DNA of 64,000 bases, from assembly GCF_003597395.2 (NCBI RefSeq), contig NC_133769.1, positions 179,074,275 to 179,138,274 of the forward strand, given 5' to 3'. This DNA comes from Chelonoidis abingdonii (Eukaryota > Chordata > Testudines > Testudinidae). Of this stretch, positions 1 through 10,814 are shown one piece after another (the stretch's first letter is position 1; each line of letters opens with the position of its first letter). Under the pieces are notes generated by a model. That model saw only the letters and a list, made by a program, of their open reading frames with translations. It was not told the origin of the DNA and did not search any database. The translations under genes and the position numbers were made by a program.

Positions 1-355
1 TCTTCCCCATTCTGTATGTGTGAAACGATTGTCCTTCCTTAATGGAGCATTTTGCATTTGTTTATTGAACTTCATCGGTTACCTCAGACCATTTCTCCAA
101 TTTGGTCCAGATCATTTTGAATTTTGACCCTGTCCCTAAGCAGTTGCAATCCCCGTTTGGTATCGTCCGCAAACTTAATAAGCGTACTTCTATGCACATA
201 ATCATTGATGAAGATATTTGAACAGAGCCGTCCCAAAACAGACTCCTGTGGAACCCCACTTGTTAACCTTTCCAGCAGGATTGGAAGCTATTAATAACCA
301 TCTCTGAGTACAGTTATCCAGCCAGTTATGCACCCACCTTATAGTAGCCCCATAT
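1..355 (-). mobile_element. CR1 LINE fragment, reverse-transcriptase region
   Basis: Seen: on the minus strand this reads as the palm and thumb part of a CR1 reverse transcriptase. A stretch similar to GVPQESVLG lies near 240-265, followed by FINDY, and LIKFADDT near 160-185 carries the catalytic YADD-type box in CR1 form (FADD). Downstream is the typical CR1 sequence on removing a working frame: several stops and frameshifts break it. The right end, near 300-350, matches the segment before the palm (tryptophan-rich, W-V-H-N-W type). Known: CR1 reverse transcriptase copies its own RNA at a nicked target. The piece runs off the left edge of the window and stops abruptly at 355, where an opposite-strand CR1 begins. 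It is a dead, 5'-incomplete copy. Confidence 0.85.
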
Positions 356-697
356 TTGATAGCAGCCTTCAACTACCTGAAAGAGGGTTCCAAAGAGGAT
401 GGATCTAGGTTGTTCTCAGTGGTAGCAGATGACAGAACAAGGAGTAATGGTCTCAAGTTGCAGTGGGGGAGGTCTAGGTTGGATATTAGAAAACTTTTTC
501 ACAAGGAGGGTGGTGAAGCACTGGAATGGGTTACCTAGGGAGGTGTGGAATCTTCCCCTTAGAGGTTTTTAAGGTCAGGCTTGACAAAGCCCTGGCTGGG
601 ATGATTTAGTTGGGGATTTTGTCCTGCTTTAAGCAGAAGGTTGGACTAGATGAGCTCCTGAAGTCCCTTCCAACCCTGATATTCTGTGATTCTATTG
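356..697 (+). mobile_element. CR1 LINE 3' end
   Basis: Seen: the last 340 bases of a CR1 element, from the stretch that encodes the C-terminus of the ORF2 protein (AFNYLKEGSKED near 363-400) through the short 3' untranslated region to the diagnostic end near 680-697, where an ATTCTGTGATTCT-type octamer repeat closes the element. CR1 ends in such a short direct repeat and not in poly(A). It belongs to a different subfamily from the copy at 11808-11993. Its left end abuts a CR1 fragment in the opposite orientation. Confidence 0.88.
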
Positions 698-1004
698 TCT
701 CATGGGCTGCTACTGGCGCAGATCTCTCCTCCTGTGCTCCATACACAGTCTGCTGTGGAAGCACTGTGGGGCAACTGCTTAGATTTTCCTGGACTGCACT
801 GCCACCATGCTGCCTAACCGTAGTTCTAAGTGTGTTTATGACAGCTGTGATGCTCAAAAGCCACTGTGCAGATGCAAGGTTAACTGTTTCTTATAACCGG
901 TTAATCTGAGTGTGGCTCTAACCTGTGACAAAACTGCATTGCAGTGGGGCTTGGGCCTAAAAGTGCAAGAGCCCAAATCTGCCCACCTGGGATATGAATG
1001 AGTC
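698..1004. other. No recognised feature
   Basis: Roughly 300 bases of apparently unique sequence between a CR1 end and a hAT-type element. Short open frames on both strands show no resemblance I recognise. The last eight bases (997-1004, AATGAGTC) are the left target-site duplication of the next element. Confidence 0.5.
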
Positions 1005-1327
1005 CATAAGCGCTGACTGCATGGGTGCTCCAGGGCTGGAGCATCCATGGAAAAAAAAATAGTGGGTGTTTCAGCACCCACCGACAGCCCCATGGATCAG
1101 CACCTCCCACCCACTGCAATCAGCTCTTCAGCAGTGTGCAGGACGGTAGGGGAGAGAGCAGGGGCAGGGAGAGGGGGCAGGAAGAAGCGGGGCTTGGGGG
1201 AAGGAGTGGAGTGAGGGCGGGGCCTCGGGTGGAGAAGGGGTGGGAAGAGGTGGGGGCAGGGTCTGGGGTGGAGTAGGGGTCTAGTATCCCCTCTTCCTCC
1301 CAGGAACAGAGGAAGTCGGCGCCTATG
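1005..1327. mobile_element. Non-autonomous hAT-type transposon, 323 bp
   Basis: Seen: the left end CATAAGCGCTGACT is the inverted counterpart of the right end (AGTCGGCGCCTATG), 12 of 14 positions agreeing. The element is flanked by AATGAGTC (997-1004) and AATGACTC (1328-1335), an 8-bp duplication with one mismatch. An 8-bp TSD and a CA...TG terminus are the hAT signature. The interior is GC- and purine-rich, with CCCC/GGGG runs over 1140-1290 and no coding capacity. The hairpin around 1026-1050 (GCTCCAGGGCTGGAGC) is a family hallmark as I remember it from turtles. Mobilisation would have needed a transposase from elsewhere. Confidence 0.75.
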
Positions 1328-1335
1328 AATGACTC

Positions 1336-1704
1336 CCTGAGAACTTCTCATGTCCTGCAGAAATAGGGGGCGGGTGTAGGGCCCTGGAGGAACTGGCTTT
1401 TATGCTATACTTCCTTGCTTCTCAGCATACGCAGATCAAGTGGTGGCCAGATGCCTTGCTTGGCACATCAGTATAGCAAGTGATTGCCTTGCCATTGTTT
1501 TCTGCTAAGTAACTATCCCATCATCAGAGCTAAAGAGCAGCTGTCCCCACTTGCTGCTTCTGACAGTTCAGGTTTGGCTAACTGCCCTGCCCTCCGAGAG
1601 CACTGCCTGTGTCCCCTTCGGTTAATCTCACTGTGTGTGTTGGCCTATCCACAGGGTTTGTCAGGCCAGGGCTGCAGAAGACAGCGCGATGTGCTGCTAG
1701 ATCA
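1336..1704. other. No recognised feature
   Basis: About 370 bases with no repeat or coding similarity that I can support. Confidence 0.4.
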
Positions 1705-1803
1705 GAAATTCATAGAGTCCAAGGCCAGAAGGGACGACTGTGATCATCTACAGCACCGGCCAGAGAACTTCCCCAAAACAATGTTTGTTTGAACAAGAGC
1801 ATA
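1705..1803 (-). mobile_element. CR1-like 3'-end fragment
   Basis: Seen: CATAGAGTCCAAGGCCAGAA followed by a segment on ATCATCTA and a GGCCAGAGAACTTCCCC block. This is the reverse complement of the 3' terminal part of a CR1 subfamily common in sauropsids. Only about 100 bases remain, so the subfamily is uncertain. Confidence 0.6.
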
Positions 1804-2395
1804 GCCCCCAGAACAACATCCTGCACGGCTCTCTGGGATGTAGCTGAAGAAGGCTAATCAGCAGAAAGCATTAGTTTAAAATGGCCTACAGTCCTCCTGC
1901 GCTGGGTATGTAGCAGCATCTGGGAGCGCTCTCTCCCCTGAACAAAGGACTGTACAGTAGTCAGCACTACTCTCTCTTCACACCCACGGCTGTAATTTTT
2001 TGTCACTGGACAAAACCCAACCAGATGTTTGCTGTAAAGCAGAGCCTGGCTGACATCTAAGTGTGTTATCAAATTCTCTCTTCCGCCCCACCAGCTGGAT
2101 GAGTGGGATTACTTGGCCTAAGGAAGCTTTTTCCGGCCCTGACTTCATTGGTGGTCACCTTAAAGGATTTCAGAATCCCGATGGATTTAGGGTGATTTAG
2201 ACCAGCTGAGGGTCTAGTCTGATGTTCAGTAGCTGCTAACTTTCTCTTCAAGAATATACTCAAACATGTAACACATCGTTCCCTTTGGTTTGTATATAGA
2301 AACAGTGGGCCAGACGCTTTTCTTCTTACAACCATGGATTTGAGAAACTCTCCTAAAATCAGTGCAGTTACATTGGTGTTAAGCTGCTGTAAAGC
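1804..2395. other. No recognised feature
   Basis: Apparently unique sequence. A piece near 2355-2410 resembles the old amniote repeats that carry hairpins on the motif GTGTAAAGCA, but it is too decayed to assign. Confidence 0.35.
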
Positions 2396-2600
2396 AAAGT
2401 AAATGAGGCCCAGTGTTTCTAGAAGCGTGGATGCAAATTCAAGGCTTCTGCTTTCTGGCTCTGCCACTGACTCACTTTATGACTCTGGCTTCAGTCTCAG
2501 TTGTCCAATACTTACCAGTGTCTCATGAGAGTGTTGTGTGAATTTCATGTTTGCAAAAACTTCAGAAAGCTTCACATGACAGGTGCCGTATAAGCAAAAT
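2396..2600 (+). mobile_element. MIR/CORE-SINE remnant
   Basis: Seen: TTTCTGGCTCTGCCACTGAC followed by a decayed form of the MIR core (GACTCTGGCTTCAGTCTC) and the downstream stretch that in intact copies reads as the lower-complexity tail. MIR elements are tRNA-derived SINEs of early amniote age; such divergence fits that age. Plus orientation. Confidence 0.6.
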
Positions 2601-4266
2601 TTGCACTGGTGTTTGGGAGGCCTGGAAGGGGTCAGAGTTTTGCACTGCAGGTTTGAGCCTCAGCTGTTGCAATTACTCACAAGAGACTGAGAAGAACTAG
2701 TGAGGGGTTTAGATGCATTGTAGTCAGATTTTGTTTTTAGCTTCAAGTTCATTGAATGTAGTGCTGGTGAGAAAGCTACCAGGATGGAGTCCTCTTTCTG
2801 TGCAGTGATGGTACAGCACTGGTGGTCCTGGACCGGTGCAAGCTTCCCCTGTAAAGCCTGCTCCAGCGTGCCTCTCTCCTATTTTGGAGGGCACTTCTAG
2901 AAGTCGGAGGGCAGTTCAGTTTCCAGAGCCCATTCAGTCCATAGACTCTCTGTGATCTTGTCAAGTGAAGGTTAAAAACCTCTGTACTAGACCCCTGAAA
3001 TACTTAGGAGATCACAGTCAGTAGTGACAGTTTTTGGGATGCGAACACTTATCTGGCAGGAACTGGGCTGAGACTCACAAATTGTTCCCTGGTAATGTTT
3101 AATATGGGCAAGCTGGAACAGCTGCCTCGGGGTGAAAGGCTCCATCTTTCTCCAGCTCTTTTGCAGCAGCATCCCTCCAGGAAGCCTGACCAATGATTTA
3201 CCCATGATCTGGCTAGAGTCACACGAATATAGCTGTAAATAAAGACTCTCCCCGCACTCCGGAACTTGGGTTCTTACTCTTCCTCTTTTTCATAGCAGCT
3301 GGCCAACATTTCCAGTTTGCGACTTAGCATGAAACCAGGCAGGCTCTACAAAATATTTTTAACACCCCATGAATACATAAATCTTCCATCAGCCATGCCT
3401 GAGTCAAAGTGTTACTGTGCCAGCTGCCTAATAAGCTCTCTCTGTGAAAAGAGCCATGGAGAGACACCCACACACTAGCCACCAGATAAACTGAAAGCAT
3501 GTGACAGAAAGAAAAATAGAACTGATCGCTTTTTGCCCCAAAGCACAGGTCCCTAGCTGGTGAATTTTGATTAGCTGAACTATTACCTGGGCTTAATTCT
3601 GTTCTCCTTGTAGGCCTCCAGCCACTGAAACATGAGCAGCTCCAATTCTTTCTGCTACAGACCAGTGTATGGGAGGTAGACGTGGTCCTACGCCTGTTTT
3701 ACTCTCATATTCGCCTTTGACTTAGTTCAGCATAAGCAGGCAAACAGTAAGGGAGTTTTCCTGGCCATGTGTAATCCCAGCTGGGGAGACTAAATCATTA
3801 GCCCCATGTGCAGGGGGGTGTTTGAGGCAGAGTCCAAACCCACATCTTAGCAATACAAATATTTATGTCCCATAATTATCTTCCCTCTGGGCCAGAGCCG
3901 TGATGGAGATGAACACAGGGCATGTTTGGGATGATTGGTATGAAGGTGACCTAAACCTCACCTTTGTTTCCCCCATTTCCTGGTTTAGCTATGTACTAGC
4001 ACAGTGTTCCTACATAAATTAGAGCAACCTTAGGGCTATTCCAGTGGTAAACCTGAAGACACTCCTCCAACACTGCAGCGATCCGAATGGGGCTGGATAT
4101 GCTGGCTTTGGGGCCTGCACCTGCTAGTGGTTGGGTAGAATCGGCTGCCCCATGCTGGAGAACCTGGCCTTTTCTCTCTGGCTCTAGTTCCATATTTGCT
4201 ATTACGTTACTAGGCACCATGGCTCAGTTACATTTGAAATTTGGGCTGTTTGAATCGCAGCTGTAA
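2601..4266. other. No recognised feature
   Basis: About 1.7 kb without a recognisable gene or well-preserved repeat. A short stretch near 4013-4040 (ATAAATTAGAGCAACCT) recurs near 48546-48562, so it belongs to some old dispersed family. Small open frames on both strands are not protein-like. Confidence 0.4.
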
Positions 4267-5352
4267 TGTTGCTGTCTGGAGTGGCCCACAGCCACGAATG
4301 CCAACCTCAAGGCAGACTGTTACAAACCAGGGCACAAACCCCACACTGGTTGTACAATCCATAATCAGATTTCACTAACCAAGTACCAAGTGTGACCTCC
4401 TCAAGCTTTAATGTGGAGTCCCCTGGGGCACTCTGATCTAGCTTGCCTCCCACGCAAGCCTGCCTTTGTGATAGATGGTTCCTTACACCAAAAATCACAA
4501 CAATATTCAGATTCTTCCCAGTCCCAAAGGACCAGTCACTTACCCCAGGTTAAGTGCGCCCTAGATCTCTCAGCAAAGACAATGCTTGTAGCCAATCCCG
4601 TAATTAACTAACTAAAGGTGTATTCATGAGGAAAAAGAAATGGGAGTTATTTACAAGGTTAATGAAGATAAACATGCACACACAAATGAGTTACAGTCTT
4701 CGATTCCAAAAGACGATGGTAGCTGCTATAATATGCAAGCTTTACATGACCTTCAGGGCTAACCCAAGCTAACAGCTGGGGACCCCTTGCTCATGCTTAG
4801 AAATTTTCTGTCTTCTGGGTTCAAGCAGCATAGGGCTAAAAAAGTGTCCTTAACAGGGGGTTTTAGTCCCTTCCCCCAGCATTCAAGCTATGATGAGACA
4901 AGGGCTTGTGCACATGCCTTCTTCTGGGGTGTTGGGGAAGCAAGCAACTGTCTTTTGTCTACTGATGTTCCACAGTGGCTTGTCTGGTAGTTGTAGGCCT
5001 TCTTTTTGTGGGGAGGAGATAACACTTCTTGTGGTAAACTAGGATTTCACGCTTAGTAATACATCTCCCCTGCCGTGGGTGAGGTTTACAGTCTGAGCAA
5101 AAAATTTTATAGTTACAGAGCAAACACTTAAACATTACCTTATTACATGGATACAGATATTATAAGTAAGCTTAATACATGCAGCATCCTACCAAAGTTT
5201 CATAAAGCCTAAACACATTTTCATAACTCTAATATCTGTTTCAACAAAGCTAACACACAGGCAAGCCAGAGTGGTTTCCAGCTATGTATTTGTCAGTGTA
5301 CAGCAAGGCCCAATGGCCTTGGCATGAGCTGACAGCTGGTCAGCCCGTGTCA
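4267..5352. mobile_element. LTR-like dispersed repeat, about 1.09 kb
   Basis: Seen: begins TGTTGCTGTCTGG and ends GCCCGTGTCA, i.e. TG...CA. I recall near-identical sequence as a highly repeated unit in turtle genomes, including the internal stretch around 4860-5080 and the terminal part with AAGGCCCAATGGCCTTGG. No coding capacity. I could not find a clean target-site duplication, so the exact ends are uncertain. It may be a solo LTR of an endogenous retrovirus or a non-autonomous LTR unit; orientation cannot be fixed because no internal region is attached. Confidence 0.55.
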
Positions 5353-6601
5353 TGGTTGCATTAAAGCAGTTCTTTGCATTTCATATCTTTGAGAAAAAGC
5401 AAAAGATGAAAGACTGATTGATTGCATGTTGTAACCCAGCCTTGGCCACCTACGTAAAGTTATTCAACTCCTAAATCACACTCACGTGCAATGGGTGGTG
5501 GCACCTTGGGCCTTTGTTTCCAAAAATACTTGTGTGTGAGAAGGATTGGGCACTGTCTGTGCTTCCTGGATCCCTATGCAGATATTGCTGATGCCACCTG
5601 GCACCGCAAAGGATTGGGGGAAAGCTGTGTGCCATATGTGCTTTATAATGAAGGTTGGAAGGATTCAATTTTTGTCAGAAAATATTGATTTCACTGCGTA
5701 CATACAAATTGTAGACAAAATATTTCCATCAATAATAATCCAAATTTACAGATAGGAAGAGTAAGGAAAATGCTGCTTGGGAACTTATTCAAGTTTGGTT
5801 TAAGTACATTTACTTTGTATATTTTGACATGTGATATTGTTAAAACACAAATTGTCAAAGCTATAACTTTTTGAATCACAACATTTACTGTTATTAAATA
5901 AATGTCTGACATCACCATAATTTCCTGGAACTATGAAAGTTTAAATAGATAAAAATAAAAAAAGGCTTAAAAATAAACATCAATATCTGTTGAAATTATC
6001 AAAAAATAAAATTTGAATTCTGCCAAGCCTATTGATAATAAATGTATATGTAAGCCCTGTGCTCTGAAGATCTAGAGGGTAAGGTTTGCTGTTGGTGAAT
6101 GGGGGGGAAATGGCCATTAAGCTGCTTCATTTGCACAGGCTAGCAACCCACAATTCCAGATGCACAGACCCTCCAATAGGGAAGAAGCATTCTACTCCCA
6201 TCTATTGGTAAACAAGGGGGATATATAGCTCCAGCAAGACCTTCATTTGTACAAGTTTTCTACCCAAAATTCCTCCAGTGACACTTTGAGTGTCACCATA
6301 ACTGTACACAAACTCAGAATATAGTGGGTAGTTAAATGAACTGAAAGAGGGAGGAGCAAAGAAGAAAAGGTTCCTATCTTATGGTAAGGAGTATATCTAT
6401 AGCGGTAAAAGGCTTTGCTCAAAGATCCCCTCTGCTAGTGGTTCTCCTCAACTGAAGATCCTGTGCTGTTGGGAGGACTCATCAACAGGAAATGGTACCA
6501 ATGCAGTTCTCTGTTGAAACTGCAGCAGACATCAGCAGAACTGAGTGAACTCTGGTGAGGCTCCTTCTGCCCCCTAAATAAGCTGAAATCACTATAAGTG
6601 G
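5353..6601. other. No recognised feature (AT-rich part)
   Basis: The stretch 5690-6060 is strongly AT-rich, with runs such as AAAAATAAAAAAAGG near 5950. The remainder looks unique. No gene is supported. Confidence 0.4.
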
Positions 6602-6734
6602 GGTATCAGAGAGGTAGCCATGTTAGTCTGGATCTGTAAAAGCAGCAAAGAGTCCTGTGGCACCTTATAGACTAACAGACGTATTGGAGCATGAGCTTTC
6701 GTGGGTGAATACCCACTTTGTCGGATGCATGTAG
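6602..6734. mobile_element. Penelope-like element terminus
   Basis: Seen: TATCAGAGAGGTAGCC, then a GTTAGTCTGG block, then AAAGAGTCCTGTGGCACCTT, a GACTAACAGA block, GAGCATGAGCTTTCGTGGGT and GGATGCATGTAG. The same motif set terminates the PLEs at 18739 and 50863 and builds the palindrome at 17656. Known: these elements carry terminal repeats that can be inverted, so this piece alone does not give orientation. It runs directly into the assembly gap. Confidence 0.8.
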
Positions 6735-7247
6735 NNNNNNNNNNNNNNNNNNNNNNNNNNNNNNNNNNNNNNNNNNNNNNNNNNNNNNNNNNNNNNNNNN
6801 NNNNNNNNNNNNNNNNNNNNNNNNNNNNNNNNNNNNNNNNNNNNNNNNNNNNNNNNNNNNNNNNNNNNNNNNNNNNNNNNNNNNNNNNNNNNNNNNNNNN
6901 NNNNNNNNNNNNNNNNNNNNNNNNNNNNNNNNNNNNNNNNNNNNNNNNNNNNNNNNNNNNNNNNNNNNNNNNNNNNNNNNNNNNNNNNNNNNNNNNNNNN
7001 NNNNNNNNNNNNNNNNNNNNNNNNNNNNNNNNNNNNNNNNNNNNNNNNNNNNNNNNNNNNNNNNNNNNNNNNNNNNNNNNNNNNNNNNNNNNNNNNNNNN
7101 NNNNNNNNNNNNNNNNNNNNNNNNNNNNNNNNNNNNNNNNNNNNNNNNNNNNNNNNNNNNNNNNNNNNNNNNNNNNNNNNNNNNNNNNNNNNNNNNNNNN
7201 NNNNNNNNNNNNNNNNNNNNNNNNNNNNNNNNNNNNNNNNNNNNNNN
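6735..7247. other. Assembly gap (513 N)
   Basis: A run of 513 undetermined bases. The gap lies inside a Penelope-like element: its left side is a PLE terminus and its right side is mid-element PLE coding sequence, so the missing stretch should be PLE 5' region if the element is colinear here. Confidence 0.99.
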
Positions 7248-8490
7248 CTGTTGTCTCATGAACAGGTCTGACTAAAGCAAAAGGAGGGGCTGCCAGACAA
7301 GCTCTTCAATAGCCATTCTAAGGCAGGAGCGCACTTCGGCCTTAGATGCGGCCACTGAGGAATAGCACGTAAGAAACTGCACCATCTACTCAGGACACTC
7401 CCTACACTAACACCAGGAACATCAATACAACAGAGCCTTATAAAAGAGCACCAGGGTTATTTCTAATCAGGCTAGCCCAAGATAGCGCACAAACCTGGAA
7501 AGCGGCTGGATGCCCCATGATCTCAGGCATTGGCAGCTCTCACTGAATGGAGCTGTCTGGATAGTGGACTCTCTACTCGGATCTAGGACCACCAGACACT
7601 CGCCACGATCATGCCGTGACGAGCAGCTGATTTGCCTGAGAAAATACTACAATGCATTAGGTGACGGCTTCCAGAAAACAGCCACTCACTTGAGGGCGCA
7701 GGCGCATGGATGTAGAAGGCATCTACAGAAACATCAGCCAATGCACACGATGGAAAACAGATTGTCAGGAACAGTATACGCTGAGATGCGCAGTCAGCAC
7801 AAGCTGGTTGCTGAGCTCTGTGGCGCTTTAGCCTCACACAACAAACTAATTCAATTTGATGACAAGCATATATCTCGCAGATCAGGAGGCAGCTATGTCT
7901 ATGGGGCAGCTGGCATGGGCGCCACAATATGAGCCAACATTTTTATGGCTGACGCCTGGAACAAACTCGCTATCCTTCACCACCCCCCCTTACTAAACTC
8001 CACCCCATACCAACAAAAGTACAGTTACACCACTCCACACTGTGCCACCCACACTTGTCACACACCAACCACCACGTTCAATTCTGATTCGAATTATACA
8101 GCGCGGACTCACCCACTACAATAAGTACGCATCATCTGCTTATGTGCTTCGCACCCGCCTGGCGGAGCACAGCCATCAACACCGTCCTCTATCCTCTCCA
8201 GCCGCGCTATCGATGCTACACACTCACGCAATTGATGGAGCCACCTTTCCTCTTCATACACCATACGGAGCTGCATGAGCACACTAGTAGGGACAAATCG
8301 TGAGTGACTTCATATGGAAAAGCTCCACCGTGCGGACGAACTTGGATCACACTATGGGAGGCGTAGTACTACTGCGGCACACCAGATTCCACACCCAACG
8401 ATTTCAATAGCTTCCACCCACCATCACTCAGCCTGGACCAATCTACACGGGAGGTCCACTTCCTAGACACCACAATGCCAAATAAGTGAT
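7248..8490 (+). pseudogene. Penelope-like reverse transcriptase, middle part, degraded
   Basis: Seen: directly after the gap comes the PLE segment that follows the ADKGGA box (CATGAACAGGTCTGAC, residues MNRSD). Near 7510-7580 is the GRPMISGIGS-type motif, near 7700 the MDVE-type palm motif A region, near 7900-7960 the G-T-R-M-A-P-Q-like and ANIFMAD segment, and near 8435-8480 the FLDTT segment, all in plus orientation. Many single-base insertions and stops break the frame, far more than in the PLE at 50863. Known: Penelope elements pair a reverse transcriptase related to telomerase with a GIY-YIG endonuclease. Here the endonuclease part is absent, because the sequence switches to the opposite strand at 8490. 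The texture suggests unpolished gap-fill sequence as well as biological decay. Confidence 0.75.
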
Positions 8491-9298
8491 GGTCAGTTAG
8501 TCCAGCACCTCCTTTATCAGCCTCTTTGATGATAATGTCAGGGTGGTTTCTGAGGCTGTGGATGGCATTGAGTTCTGCACGACTTAGGTTATGAGGCAAG
8601 CGATGTTGTTTTTCCACAATTTCTGGCTGTGAACGTCGGCGGAAGCATTCTATGTATAGGTCCAGACTGTCATTTCGACCCTCAGGAGGAGTCCACGTGA
8701 AGTTCTTCTTCTTGTGCTGTTGGTGGGAGGGTAACTGTGTATCAGTGGGCTGTTGAGTGTTATCCTGAAAGTATTCTTTGAGTTGGAGATGGCGAAAGTA
8801 GGCTTCCAGATCACCGCAGAACTGTATCATGTTTGTGGAGGTGGCAGGGCAGAAAGAGAGTCCCCGAGATAGGACAGACTTTTGTACTGGGCTGAGTGTG
8901 TAGTTGGATAGATTGACGATATTGCTGGGTGGGTTGGGGGTACCACGGTTGTGGCCCCATGTGGCAGGTAGGAGTTAGACAGCTTACAGTCCTTTTCTTT
9001 GTAGAGAGGTGAAGTGAGTAATGTAGATCTCCTGTCTTATTTTAGTGAAGTCCATTTGTATGGAAGTTTGGTTATTTATGAGAGTCTCCAGGTTGGATAG
9101 CTGTTTTTTGATGTTTTCCTGTTTGCTGTATAGGATGCTGATCAGGTGGTTCCTCAGTTTGTTTGATAGAGTATGGCATAATCTCTCACTGTGGTCTGTG
9201 TAGTATGTAGATAGCAATGGATTTTTCACCTTTAGTCCATTTGGCATGATGTATAAGTGGAGTAGGTGATAGAACCTCATGATGGAACCAGGCATCAC
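8491..9298 (-). pseudogene. Penelope-like element, N-terminal part of the ORF
   Basis: Seen: minus-strand translation gives a charged, helical N-terminal region starting near 9298 (MMPGSIMRFYHL), a VNLSNYTLSP-QKSVLSRGLSFCP block near 8850-8915, FCGDLEAYFRHLQLKEYF near 8770-8825, and finally PDIIIKEADKGG near 8495-8545, which is the conserved start of the PLE reverse-transcriptase core. At least two in-frame stops occur near 8960-8985. It is much cleaner than the plus-strand piece next to it. It ends at the codon position where the plus-strand piece at 7248 begins, so the two pieces together would account for one element rearranged by inversion. Not functional as it stands. Confidence 0.8.
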
Positions 9299-9780
9299 TT
9301 CCTAGAGGATGGGAGACAGTTTTCCTCAGTGCACCTTAGGACTATGCTGCTCACTGACACCAAACTATGAGTGGGGTGCAGTGGATGGAGAAGAGGGAAG
9401 TGATGTGGTGAAGAGACATTTAACCATTGGTTGTTCACTTTGGCGGGTGCGGAACAGAGTTAATGGACTATTGCCAAAGTTACTGTGTGGGGAGTATTTT
9501 ATTTATTATTCATATAGCTATAGTGTTGCTTTGTTTTGTCAAGCTGATGCTGTGTTCCCTTTACCCCTAATAAAGTTCTCCTTGTTTCATACACAGATTC
9601 AATGCTTGTGAGCGGGGAGGTATTGCCTATTCAGGGCATCCAGGGATGGTATTTAGTGATCCCAGAAATCCTTGGTGGGGGCTTGAGATGGTGGTGTCTG
9701 CTAATTTTAAAAGGGACCTCTGGCTATTTGAACCCAGCCCTTGTTGCTGCTGACAACACCTGGAAGTAGGGTTACACACA
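9299..9780 (+). mobile_element. Dispersed repeat, probably an LTR 3' part
   Basis: Seen: CCCTAATAAAGTTCTCCTTG (polyadenylation-type AATAAA near 9570), TGCTTGTGAGCGGGGAGGTA, TGGTGGGGGCTTGAG and AACCCAGCCCTTGTTGCTGC, ending near GGGTTACA. I recall this order from a repeated turtle element in which the AATAAA is followed by the U5-like part of an LTR. The left limit is unclear, and no TSD was found. Confidence 0.4.
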
Positions 9781-10130
9781 TACTGGTCAGAAAGCACATC
9801 TGTATGTCTAATGATCAGCTTTTGCCTCCCTCTCACAGAAGCAACATGAGAATAAGGAACCTTCAGGCAATGAGAGATATTTATAATATGGAGCTGTGGG
9901 GAGTCTGAGGGCAGATGGTGAAAAATGGCCGGACAATTCCTCAGCTGCTATACTAGATCCTGTGGTTTAGAGATTCTTAGGTAAGTCAGCAGTTTCTGCT
10001 ATTTCCCCAAACACAGGCTGGAGAGAGTGCAGAGTGCAAGAGAGCCTCCTGCTAGAGGTTAGATGGTTTACAAATGAACCTGAGGTCTCAATTACTTCTC
10101 ATCCTTCTTGCCAACCTGATGTTTTCCTCC
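9781..10130. other. No recognised feature
   Basis: Apparently unique sequence of about 350 bases. Confidence 0.35.
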
Positions 10131-10154
10131 TTTTTTTTTTTTTTTTTTTTTTTT
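10131..10154. repeat. Poly(T) tract
   Basis: An uninterrupted run of about 24 T. It could mark the 3' end of a minus-strand retroposed sequence, but no recognisable retroposon lies to its left and no TSD is evident. Confidence 0.9.
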
Positions 10155-10266
10155 CCAGAGAAGGCCTGAATTAAAGGCAGCGATTACTGTGTTCTGCCCC
10201 TGGGAATGGCAGATTTACTGGGAGGAAACTGCACATGCTGTAAAAGGTAAAGGCATTTCCTAACTG

Positions 10267-10298
10267 AACAGCGCAACATCCAAACAGCGCAACATCCA
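10267..10298. repeat. 16-bp tandem duplication
   Basis: Two exact adjacent copies of AACAGCGCAACATCCA, then a partial third (AACAGC). Perfect identity suggests recent slippage. Confidence 0.9.
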
Positions 10299-10783
10299 AA
10301 CAGCAATAAAACGATTGTTTTCTGCATCGTCATGGCCAGGTTAAGGCTATACAGAGGCTGAGGAGAGCTGACATCCTGTGGGGAAACTTTATTTTATTTT
10401 GGAGGGAGCTGGGGAGTGCAATTTCTTCGTAGGCGTTACAGGACTTTCCACCAGCATAACAGTAGCAACAGTCAAGCCTTGGAGAGTGAAAGCTTTGTTC
10501 ATTATTATCATTTGTACACAGTGCTTTACAAAATACACAGGGTGTGACTTTGCAATCCAGGTAATCAGGGACCAGGACATGACAATGCAAGACTCCCTCA
10601 GCACTGCCTGGCTCTGTTCCAGAGAAGCCACCACCTCTAAGGGGGAGTCTTCATGGCCCATTTAGAGTTCTGCTGAGAAAGCTATCCTTGGCAAAAACTA
10701 GAGCCAGCTGTGATGGATGGTTGTGTTGCAAAGACACTTGCCCACTGGACCTGCATTAAGTCCCCTCCTCCACAACTCATTTC

Positions 10784-10814
<31 letters not shown>

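Noticed and set aside
6672..7275. Long frames of about 190 codons on both strands
   Set aside because: They consist almost entirely of the run of N and carry no information.
8491..9298. Independent second Penelope copy
   Set aside because: Its endpoint coincides with the start of the plus-strand piece, so a single rearranged element is simpler. Not fully excluded.
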